Source: Candidatus Kaistella beijingensis
GTDB lineage: Bacteria > Bacteroidota > Bacteroidia > Flavobacteriales > Weeksellaceae
Assembly: GCF_020084865.1 (NCBI RefSeq)
Contig: NZ_CP071953.1
Coordinates: 2,294,001 to 2,358,000 of the forward strand
DNA length: 64,000 bases
Direction of reading: 5' to 3'
In this document: positions 23,564 to 32,313 of the stretch, piece after piece
Numbering within the stretch: the first letter of the stretch is position 1
Layout of the letters: each line of letters opens with the position of its first letter
The notes under the pieces: model-generated
Databases searched by the model: none
Seen by the model: the letters and a program-made list of their open reading frames with translations, nothing else
What the model was told of the DNA's origin: nothing
Position numbers and translations under genes: made by a program

Positions 23564-25300
23564 TTACTCTACCACTTTTTTAGAATTTTTCAAATTCGTT
23601 CTCACCGATTCATTCAAATCCATTCCCATTCCAGCTTTCAGTTTGTCATTGACTAAAACCGGAAGTCTGCCCCAAATTTTTGTTTTTCCGTTCAATGCTT
23701 TTGCAGTCGCCGTCATCGAATCGTCATTATTTTCATAAGCAACCAGAACGGTAGAAACTTTAGAAATATCCACATCTTTCAAAGCATAGGCAGAACCAAA
23801 AACATTCAGAATCACATTCTGATTTTTACTTAAATCCGACAAGATTTTTTTGCTTGAATCTGAAATTTTATAAGGTTTATAAGCGGTAGAATTATCCTTG
23901 TGAAAAGCAACAATCACTTTTGAATTTGCAGGAATTGTGGAGATTTCTGATGGTTTTTTAACAATCAACGTGGTATTCAGATTCATCGTGTCGAGGAATG
24001 TTTGATATGGCGCTTCTTCCAAAGGAACGTAGTAATAGGTCTCTTTGCAGTTCAGTGGCAGAAGCTTTTTATCGTCCTTCAACAACGTCAACGCATTGGA
24101 ATACATTTTCTGCACGATTTGTTTGTGCGAATCGTTGTTTAAGTCAGCATTAATATTTTCAGGATTTTTTGGTTCATATTGGTTTAAACCTAAAAAATAT
24201 TTGGTCAAAAGAATCTTCTTTACGCTTTCTTCCACACGATTTTGTGAAATTTCTTTATTATCAATTGCCAGTTGAATCAGACGTTTTCCTTCTTTCACGC
24301 CATCAGAAAAAAGCATGATGTCGTTTCCAGCCTTGAAAGCGAGCGCATCCAATTCTCCCGGTTTATATCGTTTTGCAACGGCTCCCATATTTAAGGCGTC
24401 GGTAATAATCAAACCTTTATAACCGAATTTTTCTTTTAAAAGTCCGGTAATAATATTTTTTGAAACCGATGCAGGAATTCCTTTAGCGCTTTCCAAACTT
24501 GGAACGTATAGATGAGCGACCATCACTCCTCCAATTCCTTTATCCATCAATGCTTTGAAAGGAGCGAGTTCTACTTCATTCAATCTTTTCAAATCGTGGG
24601 ACACTTCAGGTAAATCCAAATGCGAATCGGTATTGGTGTCGCCATGTCCCGGAAAATGTTTGATTGCAGCCAAAACATTGTTGTCCTGAAGTCCGTTGGA
24701 ATAAGCCATTGCAGAATTCACCACATTTTGAACTTCCGAACCGAAACTTCTATTACCGATAATAGGATTATTTGGGTTCGTGTTCACGTCAACAACAGGT
24801 GCAAAATCCCAATTGATGCCCATTCTGTGACAATCTTCGGCAATTTTTGCGGACATTTCTTTAATTAAGTTTTTGTCCTGAATCGCTCCCAAAGTCATCG
24901 CCCAAGGAAATTTGCGGGCCGTTGCAATTCTTTGGTAAAGTCCCCATTCTGCATCCATCCCAATCATTAATGGAACTTTTGATTTCGACTGAAATTCATT
25001 GACTAGATTAATTTCCCTCTCCGCATCGTCCTGCATTAAAATAATTCCGCCAATTTTTTCATTAATGACTATATTTCTTACATTATTAATGAAGTCTTCT
25101 CCTTTGTTGGTATATAGTGCAACAATAAAAAGTTGTCCTAATTTTTCATCTTGCGATAGAGAACTGTATGTTTTATCAACCCAGTCATTCGCCTTTTTCA
25201 AATCTGATTTTGATAGGTTTTTCGGTTGATATTGTGCTGTGGATTTTAAAGAAAATATTAAAATAAATAGAAGTGCAATTTGACTTTTGAAATTTTTCAT
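23564..25300 (-). CDS. Secreted family 3 glycoside hydrolase (NagZ-like)
   Basis: This 578-residue protein has a signal peptide (MKNFKSQIALLFILIFSLKS, cut near TAQ). The GH3 N-terminal barrel covers about residues 35-375. KHFPGHGDTNTDSHLDLP (about 213-230) carries the Asp/His dyad of beta-N-acetylglucosaminidases, and GLIITDALNMGAV (about 295) holds the Asp nucleophile. A GH3 C-terminal domain follows. A role in periplasmic cell-wall or GlcNAc-glycan turnover is likely, but the exact substrate is not visible. The short distance to bshA is seen in related bacteria, here interrupted by the GxxExxY element. Confidence 0.9.
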   Translation of the reverse strand: MKNFKSQIALLFILIFSLKSTAQYQPKNLSKSDLKKANDWVDKTYSSLSQDEKLGQLFIVALYTNKGEDFINNVRNIVINEKIGGIILMQDDAEREINLVNEFQSKSKVPLMIGMDAEWGLYQRIATARKFPWAMTLGAIQDKNLIKEMSAKIAEDCHRMGINWDFAPVVDVNTNPNNPIIGNRSFGSEVQNVVNSAMAYSNGLQDNNVLAAIKHFPGHGDTNTDSHLDLPEVSHDLKRLNEVELAPFKALMDKGIGGVMVAHLYVPSLESAKGIPASVSKNIITGLLKEKFGYKGLIITDALNMGAVAKRYKPGELDALAFKAGNDIMLFSDGVKEGKRLIQLAIDNKEISQNRVEESVKKILLTKYFLGLNQYEPKNPENINADLNNDSHKQIVQKMYSNALTLLKDDKKLLPLNCKETYYYVPLEEAPYQTFLDTMNLNTTLIVKKPSEISTIPANSKVIVAFHKDNSTAYKPYKISDSSKKILSDLSKNQNVILNVFGSAYALKDVDISKVSTVLVAYENNDDSMTATAKALNGKTKIWGRLPVLVNDKLKAGMGMDLNESVRTNLKNSKKVVE

Positions 25301-25321
25301 TATCTAAATTATGGTATTGAA

Positions 25322-25329
25322 CAAAAATA
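25322..25329 (-). promoter_or_regulatory. -7 box for the GH3 gene
   Basis: TATTTTTG on the minus strand, a full TAnnTTTG match, lies 21 bases before the ATG. No clear TTG at the right distance. Confidence 0.4.
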
Positions 25330-25411
25330 CAATTTTTAAACTTTAAAACTTGCTATTTATTGGCATACATCTTGAAACATTATATATAATTAAACATTTA
25401 AAAGCAGTAAA

Positions 25412-25930
25412 ATGAAAAAATATCTTTTTCTTTCTTTAATGGCATTCGCAACTTTAGGTACTACTGTAAGTTGCGACCGAAGCACTGAAGTGGTGCAACA
25501 AACGGACAATGACACTTATCCTATGATGAGGGATATTCGCGGAACTTTTAATGCTGCGAATCAGTATACGATAAGTCAGGGTATTAACATACAAACAACA
25601 GATGTTGTTTTGGTTTACCGAAACATCAACTCGGGGAATTCTAATGGAGCTGTTTGGCAACTTCTTCCAAAGACAGAATACTTAAGTAACAGCCGCGAAC
25701 TGGATTACAATTTTCTTTTTAACACCACCAATTTGGAGATTTTTACAGAGGCAAACTTTGACCAGGCAACCATGACTGCTGCAGAAGCTACAACTTTCCT
25801 GAACAACCAACAATTCAGAGTTGTACTTGTACCAGCTTCACAGGGTAAAAATGCCAATGTAGATTACAGAGACTACAACAGTGTGATTCGTTTCTATAAT
25901 CTTGATGACTCCCATGTAAAAGGATTCTAA
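25412..25930 (+). CDS. Unrecognised secreted protein, probable lipoprotein
   Basis: This 172-residue protein starts MKKYLFLSLMAFATLGTTVSC, a signal peptide ending in a lipobox-like TVSC with Cys at residue 21, then a Ser/Thr/Gln-rich linker. The mature part has alternating hydrophobic strands (VVLVYRN, WQLLPKTEYL, LEIFTEANFDQ, FRVVLVPASQG) that suggest a small beta-sandwich. I recognise the type as a frequent hypothetical of Chryseobacterium-like genomes, but no function is known. It is divergent from GH3 and ends with its own hairpin terminator. Confidence 0.7.
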   Translation: MKKYLFLSLMAFATLGTTVSCDRSTEVVQQTDNDTYPMMRDIRGTFNAANQYTISQGINIQTTDVVLVYRNINSGNSNGAVWQLLPKTEYLSNSRELDYNFLFNTTNLEIFTEANFDQATMTAAEATTFLNNQQFRVVLVPASQGKNANVDYRDYNSVIRFYNLDDSHVKGF

Positions 25931-25958
25931 TCATTCAAAACTTCATATATACCTCTTT

Positions 25959-25997
25959 GAAACCTGCGGATTTTTCTGCAGGTTTCTCTGTTTTTTT
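25959..25997 (+). terminator. Terminator after the secreted protein gene
   Basis: GAAACCTGC pairs perfectly with GCAGGTTTC (9 bp) and is followed by TCTGTTTTTTT. Confidence 0.8.
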
Positions 25998-26045
25998 ATT
26001 TTCAAATGTGCAGGAAATGATGTAATTTTATTTTTTAAAATTTTA

Positions 26046-26759
26046 ATGAATATGAGTGTACATATCGCCGCTAAGAAGGGAGAAATCGCAAAGATTGTTT
26101 TGCAGCCAGGAGATCCACTTCGTGCCAAATATATTGCGGACAATTTTTTGACTGATGTAAAACTGGTGAGCCAAACAAGAAATATTTTTTATTTCACTGG
26201 GCTTTACAATGGAAAAGAAATTTCGGTAGGAGCGAGTGGAATGGGAATTCCAAGCATTGGAATTTATTCCTTTGAACTTTTTACAGAATATGAAGTGGAT
26301 ACCATTATTCGAATTGGGACTTGCGGTGCTTACACGACGGATTTAAAATTGTTTGAGGTATTAAATGTTGAAAATGCGGCAAGCGAATCAACGTACGGAA
26401 AATTTGCGTGGGGATTTGAGGAGGAGCTTCTTCCAAGTCAGGGCAGTTCATTTAACCTAATTAATGAAACCGCAAAAGATTTATCTTTAGAAATAAAATC
26501 TACAAATATTCACACCAGTGATATTTTCTACAGAAAAGATGAGGGAATTCCTGCAATTGCTGAAAAATATAATTGTTCTGCAGTAGAAATGGAAGCATTT
26601 GCTCTTTTTGCCAATGCAAAATATTTAAGAAAAAACGCAGCGGCAATTCTTACAGTTTCTGATGTGATCCCTACTCAAGAGCAGATTTCTGCGGATCAAA
26701 GAGAAAAGGCTTTAAAGACAATGATTGAACTTGCTTTGCAGTCTGCTTTGAAAATGTAA
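26046..26759 (+). CDS. deoD: Purine-nucleoside phosphorylase, DeoD type
   Basis: This hexameric PNP splits (deoxy)purine nucleosides with phosphate in the salvage pathway. The 237-residue protein has the family opening SVHIAAKKGEIAKIVLQPGD, with the phosphate-binding G-D-P-L-R-A-K at about 22-28, IRIGTCGAY near 88-96 and CSAVEMEAFALFANAK (about 178-193), where Met/Glu bind the ribose. The start could be the first or third codon (26046 or 26052). It is a single gene ending in a bidirectional terminator shared with ribA. Confidence 0.95.
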   Translation: MNMSVHIAAKKGEIAKIVLQPGDPLRAKYIADNFLTDVKLVSQTRNIFYFTGLYNGKEISVGASGMGIPSIGIYSFELFTEYEVDTIIRIGTCGAYTTDLKLFEVLNVENAASESTYGKFAWGFEEELLPSQGSSFNLINETAKDLSLEIKSTNIHTSDIFYRKDEGIPAIAEKYNCSAVEMEAFALFANAKYLRKNAAAILTVSDVIPTQEQISADQREKALKTMIELALQSALKM

Positions 26760-26780
26760 AAATCAAACTTTAACTAATAC

Positions 26781-26813
26781 AAAAATCTTCTTTTATACAA
26801 AGAAGATTTTTTT
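26781..26813. terminator. Bidirectional terminator between deoD and ribA
   Basis: A perfect 13-bp stem (AAAAATCTTCTTT / AAAGAAGATTTTT) with loop TATAC gives a T-run on either strand, as expected between convergent genes. Confidence 0.85.
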
Positions 26814-26827
26814 ATGATTTACACCAA

Positions 26828-27424
26828 CTAATTATTTTCATCATCTAAAAGATGTCCGAAATAATTTTTCTTTACCTCGAGATAGCCTTTGCTCTCGGAC
26901 GTAGAATGAATCTGAATAGGTATTCTTTTGTTGAGGTGAATATTGCTGTTTCTTACAATTTTCAGCTTTTCAGGATTGTTGGTTAATAGATTTACTTCTT
27001 TCACCTCCAATAAATTCAGGATTTCGATCGCGGCTGCAAAATCTCTATCATCTGCAGGAAGTCCCAATTTTACGTTTGCTTCAACGGTGTCTAAACCTTT
27101 TTCTTGAAGAGCGTATGCTTTCAATTTGTTTATAATCCCTATATTTCTACCTTCCTGCCGAAGATAAACGATGATTCCACCATTTTCGTGCATGTACTTC
27201 ATAGCGGCATCCAACTGTTGTCCACACTCACATTTTTTGGAATGAAAAACTTCGCCGGTAATACATTCTGAGTGAAAACGAACATTTACAGGTCGTGAAA
27301 AATCGGTATTTTCCGCAATAATTGCCATGTGCGGCATCCAATCACTTTCATTTTCGGAGAAGGCGATGAAACGGAAATTTCCGTGTTCGGTTGGAACATT
27401 GGCTTCCGCCTGTTTTTTTAACAT
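26828..27424 (-). CDS. ribA: GTP cyclohydrolase II
   Basis: RibA opens the riboflavin pathway by converting GTP to 2,5-diamino-6-ribosylamino-pyrimidinone phosphate. It has 198 residues, the length of a stand-alone enzyme without the RibB domain. The zinc site is complete (C54, C65, C67 in SECITGEVFHSKKCECGQQ), and VYLRQEGRNIGIINKLKAYA and NLLTNNPEKL are the GTP-binding blocks. It is the last gene of a six-gene minus-strand operon that begins with DUF4292, 9 bases after the preceding stop. Confidence 0.95.
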   Translation of the reverse strand: MLKKQAEANVPTEHGNFRFIAFSENESDWMPHMAIIAENTDFSRPVNVRFHSECITGEVFHSKKCECGQQLDAAMKYMHENGGIIVYLRQEGRNIGIINKLKAYALQEKGLDTVEANVKLGLPADDRDFAAAIEILNLLEVKEVNLLTNNPEKLKIVRNSNIHLNKRIPIQIHSTSESKGYLEVKKNYFGHLLDDENN

Positions 27425-27433
27425 GGATAAAAA

Positions 27434-27901
27434 TTAGTTTTTGGTGGTGGAAAGGGAATCCTTTACAATATTACTCTCCAAAAGGGTCATATTGGTTTTG
27501 ATTCTTACAAGATAACGATTTAAAACCTGGTCATCATCAGCATTGAGATACTTTCGCAAATTCTGAAGTTTCTTATAAGATTTTTGAAATTTTCTTTGCG
27601 CAGCGTTTAAACCGTTGATGTTGTAGGCTTCCATTGCACCGACATATTCCTTCAGATGATATTTCAAATTGGCCACTTCAGTGTTAACTGCATCATTTCT
27701 AAACTTCGGAAAAGTGGATACTAAATTTGAAATTTCAGAGGAGTAGATGATTTGGCTTTTCTTGCTGCCGTATGTTACCGTAGCATTTTTGCTGTTAGTT
27801 TCCGAAGTAATATCACTAACAGGTGACAGATTAAATTTTTCGACAGAGCAAGATGTCGTAAGAAGAATTGCTAAAATATAAATTAGGTTATTTTTACCCA
27901 T
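27434..27901 (-). CDS. Unrecognised lipoprotein in the envelope/ribA operon
   Basis: This 155-residue protein is read from the ATG at 27901, overlapping the end of the DUF4254 gene by 8 bases. It begins MGKNNLIYILAILLTTSCSV, a lipoprotein signal with Cys at 18. The rest is mainly helical and basic (SEISNLVSTFPKFRNDAVNT, AAQRKFQKSYKKLQNLRKYL), suggesting a helical bundle. No known family. Translational overlap with DUF4254 and close spacing to ribA place it inside the operon. A role at the outer membrane or periplasm is inferred from the lipid anchor. Confidence 0.7.
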   Translation of the reverse strand: MGKNNLIYILAILLTTSCSVEKFNLSPVSDITSETNSKNATVTYGSKKSQIIYSSEISNLVSTFPKFRNDAVNTEVANLKYHLKEYVGAMEAYNINGLNAAQRKFQKSYKKLQNLRKYLNADDDQVLNRYLVRIKTNMTLLESNIVKDSLSTTKN

Positions 27902-28508
27902 TTTTCTGATTTTGATAAAGGACCGGATTAAGACTTTCATCATTATACATCTTCATCTGCTTGTAAACTTTCATCTTAACTTTACCGTTCTCAATATCAA
28001 AAATCAATTGATCTATTGCTTCTGACAAGTCTTTCTTTTGTTCGAGCAACACATTTAATTTATCTGAACATTTCTGTCTGTGTTCTTCATCAGCTGAAGT
28101 TCTGTTGGCTTCGAGCGACATGTGATAAACTTTTAAGGCCAAAATCGATAATCTGTCCACTGCCCAAGCTGGAGTTTCAGTGTTGATTTTTGCATCCGAA
28201 TTTGGAGCGATATTTTCGTATTTCTGTAGGAACCAACTGTCGATAAACTCCACCAAGTCAGTTCTTTGCTGATTAGAGGAGTCTATTCTTCTTTTTAATT
28301 TCAAAGCTTCAGTTGGGTCAATATTTTCGTCGCGAATAATATCTTCCAAATGCCATTGAACGGTATCAATCCAGTTTTTTGCGTACAAAAGCCGTTCCAA
28401 ACTCTCACTTTCGAAAGGGTTTTTTATCGGTGTATCTACATGATCGTTAATGTGATAATCTGAAATTGAAGCGTTAAAAATTTCCCAGGCTTGATCAGTA
28501 AAACTCAT
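27894..28508 (-). CDS. DUF4254 family protein
   Basis: This 204-residue, all-helical protein is of a family almost restricted to Bacteroidota. It starts MSFTDQAWEIFNASISDYH; WHLEDIIRDENIDPTEALKL and AWAVDRLSILALKVYHM are conserved family blocks. No signal peptide or membrane segment, so cytoplasmic. Function unknown; the family often lies near envelope or lipopolysaccharide genes, as here between tatA and a lipoprotein gene. Confidence 0.85.
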   Translation of the reverse strand: MSFTDQAWEIFNASISDYHINDHVDTPIKNPFESESLERLLYAKNWIDTVQWHLEDIIRDENIDPTEALKLKRRIDSSNQQRTDLVEFIDSWFLQKYENIAPNSDAKINTETPAWAVDRLSILALKVYHMSLEANRTSADEEHRQKCSDKLNVLLEQKKDLSEAIDQLIFDIENGKVKMKVYKQMKMYNDESLNPVLYQNQKNG

Positions 28509-28517
28509 AGCAGCGAT

Positions 28518-28718
28518 TTAGTTCGTGGTACCTGAATTGCTTTTTGGTTCTTCCGGTTTTTTGTCTTCTTCTTTCACGGCATCTTTAAATTCCTTAATTC
28601 CGGAACCTAATCCGCGCATCATTTCGGGGATTTTCTTTCCGCCGAAAAGTACGAGCAAAAGAATAGCTACAATTAATAGATGCTGCCAAGAAAGCGCCAT
28701 TATTGTTAATGTTTCCAT
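28518..28718 (-). CDS. tatA: Sec-independent protein translocase subunit TatA/E
   Basis: TatA forms the pore of the twin-arginine export system for folded proteins. The 66-residue protein has one membrane helix (residues 10-27, LLIVAILLLVLFGGKKIPEM), the F-G hinge motif LFGGKKIP, an amphipathic helix RGLGSGIKEFKDAVKEE and a charged tail. Compared with typical TatA there are a few extra N-terminal residues (METLTIMALSW). tatC is not in this window. It is 34 bases downstream of the EnvC-like gene and 9 bases upstream of DUF4254. Confidence 0.93.
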   Translation of the reverse strand: METLTIMALSWQHLLIVAILLLVLFGGKKIPEMMRGLGSGIKEFKDAVKEEDKKPEEPKSNSGTTN

Positions 28719-28752
28719 TTCTAAAATTTTCTGTAAAGTTAAAGTATTTTTT

Positions 28753-30336
28753 TTAGTTCACCCAACCAAGCGGATCCACCGGATTGCTTCCGTTCCAAAT
28801 TTGGAAATCGAGGGTATAGCTTCCGTCAAAATCTTCGCCGACACTTCCGATAGAAGTTCCTGCCGAAACTTGTTGGTTTGCCGAAACCATCGTGGTTGCA
28901 AGGTTTGCGTAAATTGTGAAATAATCGCCATGTTTCACAATCACAGTTTTCAAGCCGTCACCAGAAGCGATTACTCGGGAAACGGTTCCTGGTGCGATAC
29001 ATTTGGCAACCGTACCTTTTGCAACTGCGATTTTAATACCGTTATTTTCCTCCACGATATTTTTGAAAACAGGATGTGGCTGTCTTCCGAATCGGTGGGT
29101 GATTGTTCCGTAAGCAGGCATTCCCATTCTTCCCCGGTTAGCTGCAAAGTTGTTTCCCACTGCGGCAGTGACTCCGAAATTGGTCATCGCTTTTGTTTCA
29201 GCTGCTTTTTTGTCGTCGTCGTTTTTCTTGGCTAAGGTGGCTTCTGCAGCTCTTGCAGCAGCAGCTTTGTCTGCAGCGACTTTTGCGTTTGCTGCGGCAT
29301 CTGCTGCTTCCTTAGCTGCGGCTAATCTTCTTGCTTCTGCTTTTTCTGCATCTGCGGCTCTTTTTGCGTCTTCCGTTTTTTTGGCATCTGCAGCGGCGGC
29401 TATTTTTGCGCGTTCCGCTTCTTCTGCAGCTTTTTTATCGGCAATATCTTTTAGACGTTTTGCTTCTTCATCTGCTTTCTTTTTTGCAAGCGCAAGTGCT
29501 TCAAGTCTTGCTTTGTTTTCAGCTTCGATTCTTGCTTTTTCGCGTTCTGCGGCGATTTTTGCAAGACGAATTTTTTCGGCTTCTATTTTTCGGTTTTCTT
29601 CTTCCTTCGCTTTTGCGATTCTAATTTCTTCCGCAATGATGGAACGGATTTGAGCTTCTAATTTCTTAGATTCTGTCTGCTTTTGTCTGAGTTCAGCAGT
29701 GAGCTGAACTTCATTTTTCTTAAATTCTTCCAACAGGCTTTCCTTCTGTTTTCTTTCGGCTTCAATGGTGAGCAAATCTTTTTGCTGGTTGCTTAAAATC
29801 GTTTCCTTGTCTTTTACTGATTTTTGCTTTAGGGCAACATTCTGTAAAAGTTTTTTCGCAGCATCGGAAATTTCCGCCGCTTTTTTATCCTGATAATCAG
29901 AATAATCCTTTAAATATTGAACTCTTCTTAGCGCTTCACCCAAGTTTTTTGAGGATAAAATGAAAGTTACCTTATTCTGAACGCCTTTATTTTTATAGGC
30001 TTTAACCAAAACTTCTGCATAGTTTTTTCTCAAAACTGCAAGTTCTCGGTTTTGGCGATTAATTTCGAGCTGACGCAAATAGATGTCGTCTTCTATCAAC
30101 CGTTTTTCTTTTTGGGTATTGGTATATACTTTCTCGCGAAGTTGAATTTTCTTATTCACATCGTTGAGGTAAGCTAGGGAAAGTTTTGACTGTTGCTGAG
30201 TTTTTGCAAGGTTTGCGTTAATTGCCGCGATTTGTTTTTTGAGTTCGGCATTTTGCTTTTGAAGCTGCTCTTTCTTTTGGGCAGAAAAAACTCCAAACAG
30301 CAAAATTCCTATTAAAACGCTTAATTTCTTAATCAT
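28753..30336 (-). CDS. EnvC-like murein hydrolase activator (coiled coil plus degenerate LytM/M23)
   Basis: This 527-residue periplasmic protein has a signal peptide (MIKKLSVLIGILLFGVFSAQ), a long coiled coil (about 22-245), an extraordinarily Ala/Glu/Lys-rich helix (about 250-385) and a C-terminal LytM domain (about 400-527). In the LytM domain the catalytic zinc ligands appear lost: the usual H-x-G-x-D is NNGIKI and the H-x-H is LDFQIW. That is the pattern of EnvC/NlpD, which activate amidases during cell division rather than cutting peptidoglycan themselves. It overlaps the DUF4292 stop by ATGA and precedes tatA, so it shares their operon. Confidence 0.87.
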   Translation of the reverse strand: MIKKLSVLIGILLFGVFSAQKKEQLQKQNAELKKQIAAINANLAKTQQQSKLSLAYLNDVNKKIQLREKVYTNTQKEKRLIEDDIYLRQLEINRQNRELAVLRKNYAEVLVKAYKNKGVQNKVTFILSSKNLGEALRRVQYLKDYSDYQDKKAAEISDAAKKLLQNVALKQKSVKDKETILSNQQKDLLTIEAERKQKESLLEEFKKNEVQLTAELRQKQTESKKLEAQIRSIIAEEIRIAKAKEEENRKIEAEKIRLAKIAAEREKARIEAENKARLEALALAKKKADEEAKRLKDIADKKAAEEAERAKIAAAADAKKTEDAKRAADAEKAEARRLAAAKEAADAAANAKVAADKAAAARAAEATLAKKNDDDKKAAETKAMTNFGVTAAVGNNFAANRGRMGMPAYGTITHRFGRQPHPVFKNIVEENNGIKIAVAKGTVAKCIAPGTVSRVIASGDGLKTVIVKHGDYFTIYANLATTMVSANQQVSAGTSIGSVGEDFDGSYTLDFQIWNGSNPVDPLGWVN

Positions 30337-31127
30337 CTAATCTCAGTTTTCGTATAATTATTTGGGACGGAGTACGGAGTCTCCATTTTAGAACTGTCAA
30401 ATTTCGTGTTTTCCATTAAAATTTGGCTTGTTTTTGACCCTTTTATAATTATTTTAACGTTTTTTGGGAGTTTAATAGTATTGAAGTCGATGTAGTTTGC
30501 ATAAGAAACCTCCAAATTGTCGGCAGATTTCGTGTCTTTCATGTTTACTCTCGTCAAATCAAAATCGTTGGAATAATCGATGGAAACATGATATTCCGAA
30601 GTTTCCCCGTTGTTTTTAAATATAAGATTTTTGGTTGAGCTTAAGTTATAACCTTGCGCATTTTTAGTCAAAACAAAATCTTTTTCATTTACGGGAATGA
30701 ACGTTTTTCCCATCAACAAATTCTGTAATGCATTATAATCGATAAAGTTAACGTTCATCAAATTATTAAGATAAGTAAAGTCGGATTCGATATAGGTTTT
30801 GTTCCATTTTTCGTAGCCTTTAATTCCGCTTGGAGTGGCAACCCCACGACCAACGTTTAAGATCACTGCAATCATGTTCATCCAAACTTTTTGTCCGTTT
30901 TCGATGTAAATGGTGGCGTCTAAAGTTGGGATAAAACTATTGCCTTCAACATTCACTTTTGAACTAATTTTAAGTTGCTGAAAGTTAGGCTGCTCTTTAA
31001 TTTTTTTAAAAAAAGCGCTGTTTGAAGTGATAGGAGTCGTTGTACTTATTGGATTATTTACAGCGGATTTCGTTTTACACGACACCATTAAAACCATTGC
31101 TGCGACTGCTAAAATAATATTTTTCAT
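30333..31127 (-). CDS. DUF4292 lipoprotein
   Basis: This 264-residue lipoprotein is read from the ATG at 31127 (MKNIILAVAAMVLMVSCKTK, lipobox Cys at 17); the longer frame adds 19 residues before the signal. The family has a LolA/LolB-like fold (known) and the sequence shows the corresponding antiparallel strands: FQQLKISSKVNVEG, FIPTLDATIYIENGQKVWMN and YHVSIDYSNDFDLTRVN. A role in outer-membrane lipoprotein or lipid handling is therefore plausible but unproven. It is coupled to the EnvC-like gene by ATGA and heads the operon. Confidence 0.82.
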   Translation of the reverse strand: MKNIILAVAAMVLMVSCKTKSAVNNPISTTTPITSNSAFFKKIKEQPNFQQLKISSKVNVEGNSFIPTLDATIYIENGQKVWMNMIAVILNVGRGVATPSGIKGYEKWNKTYIESDFTYLNNLMNVNFIDYNALQNLLMGKTFIPVNEKDFVLTKNAQGYNLSSTKNLIFKNNGETSEYHVSIDYSNDFDLTRVNMKDTKSADNLEVSYANYIDFNTIKLPKNVKIIIKGSKTSQILMENTKFDSSKMETPYSVPNNYTKTEIR

Positions 31128-31178
31128 TTTCTTGTTCTTAAAAGATTCTGCGAGAAACTTTGCAATATTAACGCCAAA

Positions 31179-31200
31179 CCACACAAATTGTTTTGTGTGG
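31179..31200 (-). terminator. Hairpin between the nucleotidyltransferase gene and DUF4292
   Basis: CCACACAAA pairs perfectly with TTTGTGTGG (9 bp, loop TTGT). No long T-run follows on either strand, so it may be a weak terminator, attenuator or mRNA processing site. Confidence 0.45.
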
Positions 31201-31233
31201 CTCGGTTCGTTGTATTTTGATTAAAATCTTTAA

Positions 31234-32259
31234 TTAATTTCCGTCTTTTGATAAAAAATCTAAAACAGAATAGTCGCCAAGTGAAATTTCACGCGCAACG
31301 CCGAAATATTGTGCAGAATTTCCAATCATGGAATTGCTCAAATTTCCGTGATCAATTACGGTGTTTTCTTGAATTAATGAGTTGTCAATATTTGAATTTA
31401 CAACTTTCGTATTATTTCCAATAGAAACTTTAGGTCCAATTTTAGAGTTGGAAATTTCTACATTTTCCCCAATAAAACAAGGTGGAATAATCAAACAGTT
31501 TTCAATTTTTGCAGAAGCAGGAAATTGCGAGAATTCTGCTCTTTCATACTCCAAAACTTTTCCGTTGGTTTCCACGGTTGCGTTTTTGTTTCCGCAATCC
31601 ATCCAATCATCAACCTTTCCGAGGGAGAATTTTGCTCCTTTTTGGCGAAGGTTTTCCAAAGCGGTAGTTAATTGATATTCACCACCTTGCTTTATGTCAT
31701 TGGTCATGATATAATTAATTTCGGCCATTAATTTTTCTGCAGAACTGAAATAATAAATTCCAATGATCGCCAGATCCGAAACAAAAGTTTTTGGTTTTTC
31801 TACGAAATCAGTAATAAAGCCATAATCGTCCAATTTCACAACACCAAAAGCAGATGGGTCGTCTACTTTTTTCACCCAAATTACCCCGTCAGAATTTTTA
31901 TCTAAAACAAAGTCTGCTTTAAATAAAGTGTCCGCAAAAGCTACCACAACATCGCCCTGCATTGAGTTTTCTGCGCATTTAATCGCATGTGCGGTTCCGA
32001 GTGGTTCATCTTGTGTGTAAACGCTTCCTTTTGCGCCCAATTTTTCAGCAATCTGAATTAAAGACGCTTCCACTTCAGGTCCGAAATCTCCGATAATAAA
32101 AGCGATTTCGTCAATTTTTTCGCCTGCAACTTTGGCAATGTCTTCAACCAATCTTTGTACAATCGGTTTTCCTGCGATCGGGATTAATGGTTTTGGAACA
32201 GTTAAAGTGTGTGGTCTCAATCGGGAACCTCTTCCCGCCATCGGAACGATTATTTTCAT
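31234..32259 (-). CDS. Sugar-phosphate nucleotidyltransferase (RmlA-like with left-handed beta-helix tail)
   Basis: This is a 341-residue cytoplasmic enzyme. The N-terminal domain has the nucleotidyltransferase motif MKIIVPMAGRGSRLRPHTLT and PKPLIPIAGKPIV, with ITDFVEKPK and GEYQLTTALE further on. The C-terminal third (about 245-330) is a hexapeptide-repeat beta-helix (IPPCFIGENVEISNSKIGPK). Such enzymes join a sugar-1-phosphate to dTTP or UTP to feed surface polysaccharide synthesis. The sugar cannot be told from sequence. It follows the flippase gene by 54 bases on the same strand. Confidence 0.85.
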   Translation of the reverse strand: MKIIVPMAGRGSRLRPHTLTVPKPLIPIAGKPIVQRLVEDIAKVAGEKIDEIAFIIGDFGPEVEASLIQIAEKLGAKGSVYTQDEPLGTAHAIKCAENSMQGDVVVAFADTLFKADFVLDKNSDGVIWVKKVDDPSAFGVVKLDDYGFITDFVEKPKTFVSDLAIIGIYYFSSAEKLMAEINYIMTNDIKQGGEYQLTTALENLRQKGAKFSLGKVDDWMDCGNKNATVETNGKVLEYERAEFSQFPASAKIENCLIIPPCFIGENVEISNSKIGPKVSIGNNTKVVNSNIDNSLIQENTVIDHGNLSNSMIGNSAQYFGVAREISLGDYSVLDFLSKDGN

Positions 32260-32313
32260 ATCAGAGTTTTATTTCTTAGTCTTATTTGCAAATTTATTAA
32301 ATTAAAGTCAGCT

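Noticed and set aside
28525..29653. Long plus-strand frames (236 and 167 residues), including an Ala/Ser-rich one
   Set aside because: Antisense to tatA and to the Ala/Glu/Lys-rich coiled coil of the EnvC-like protein; composition comes from the repeat-like codons of that helix.
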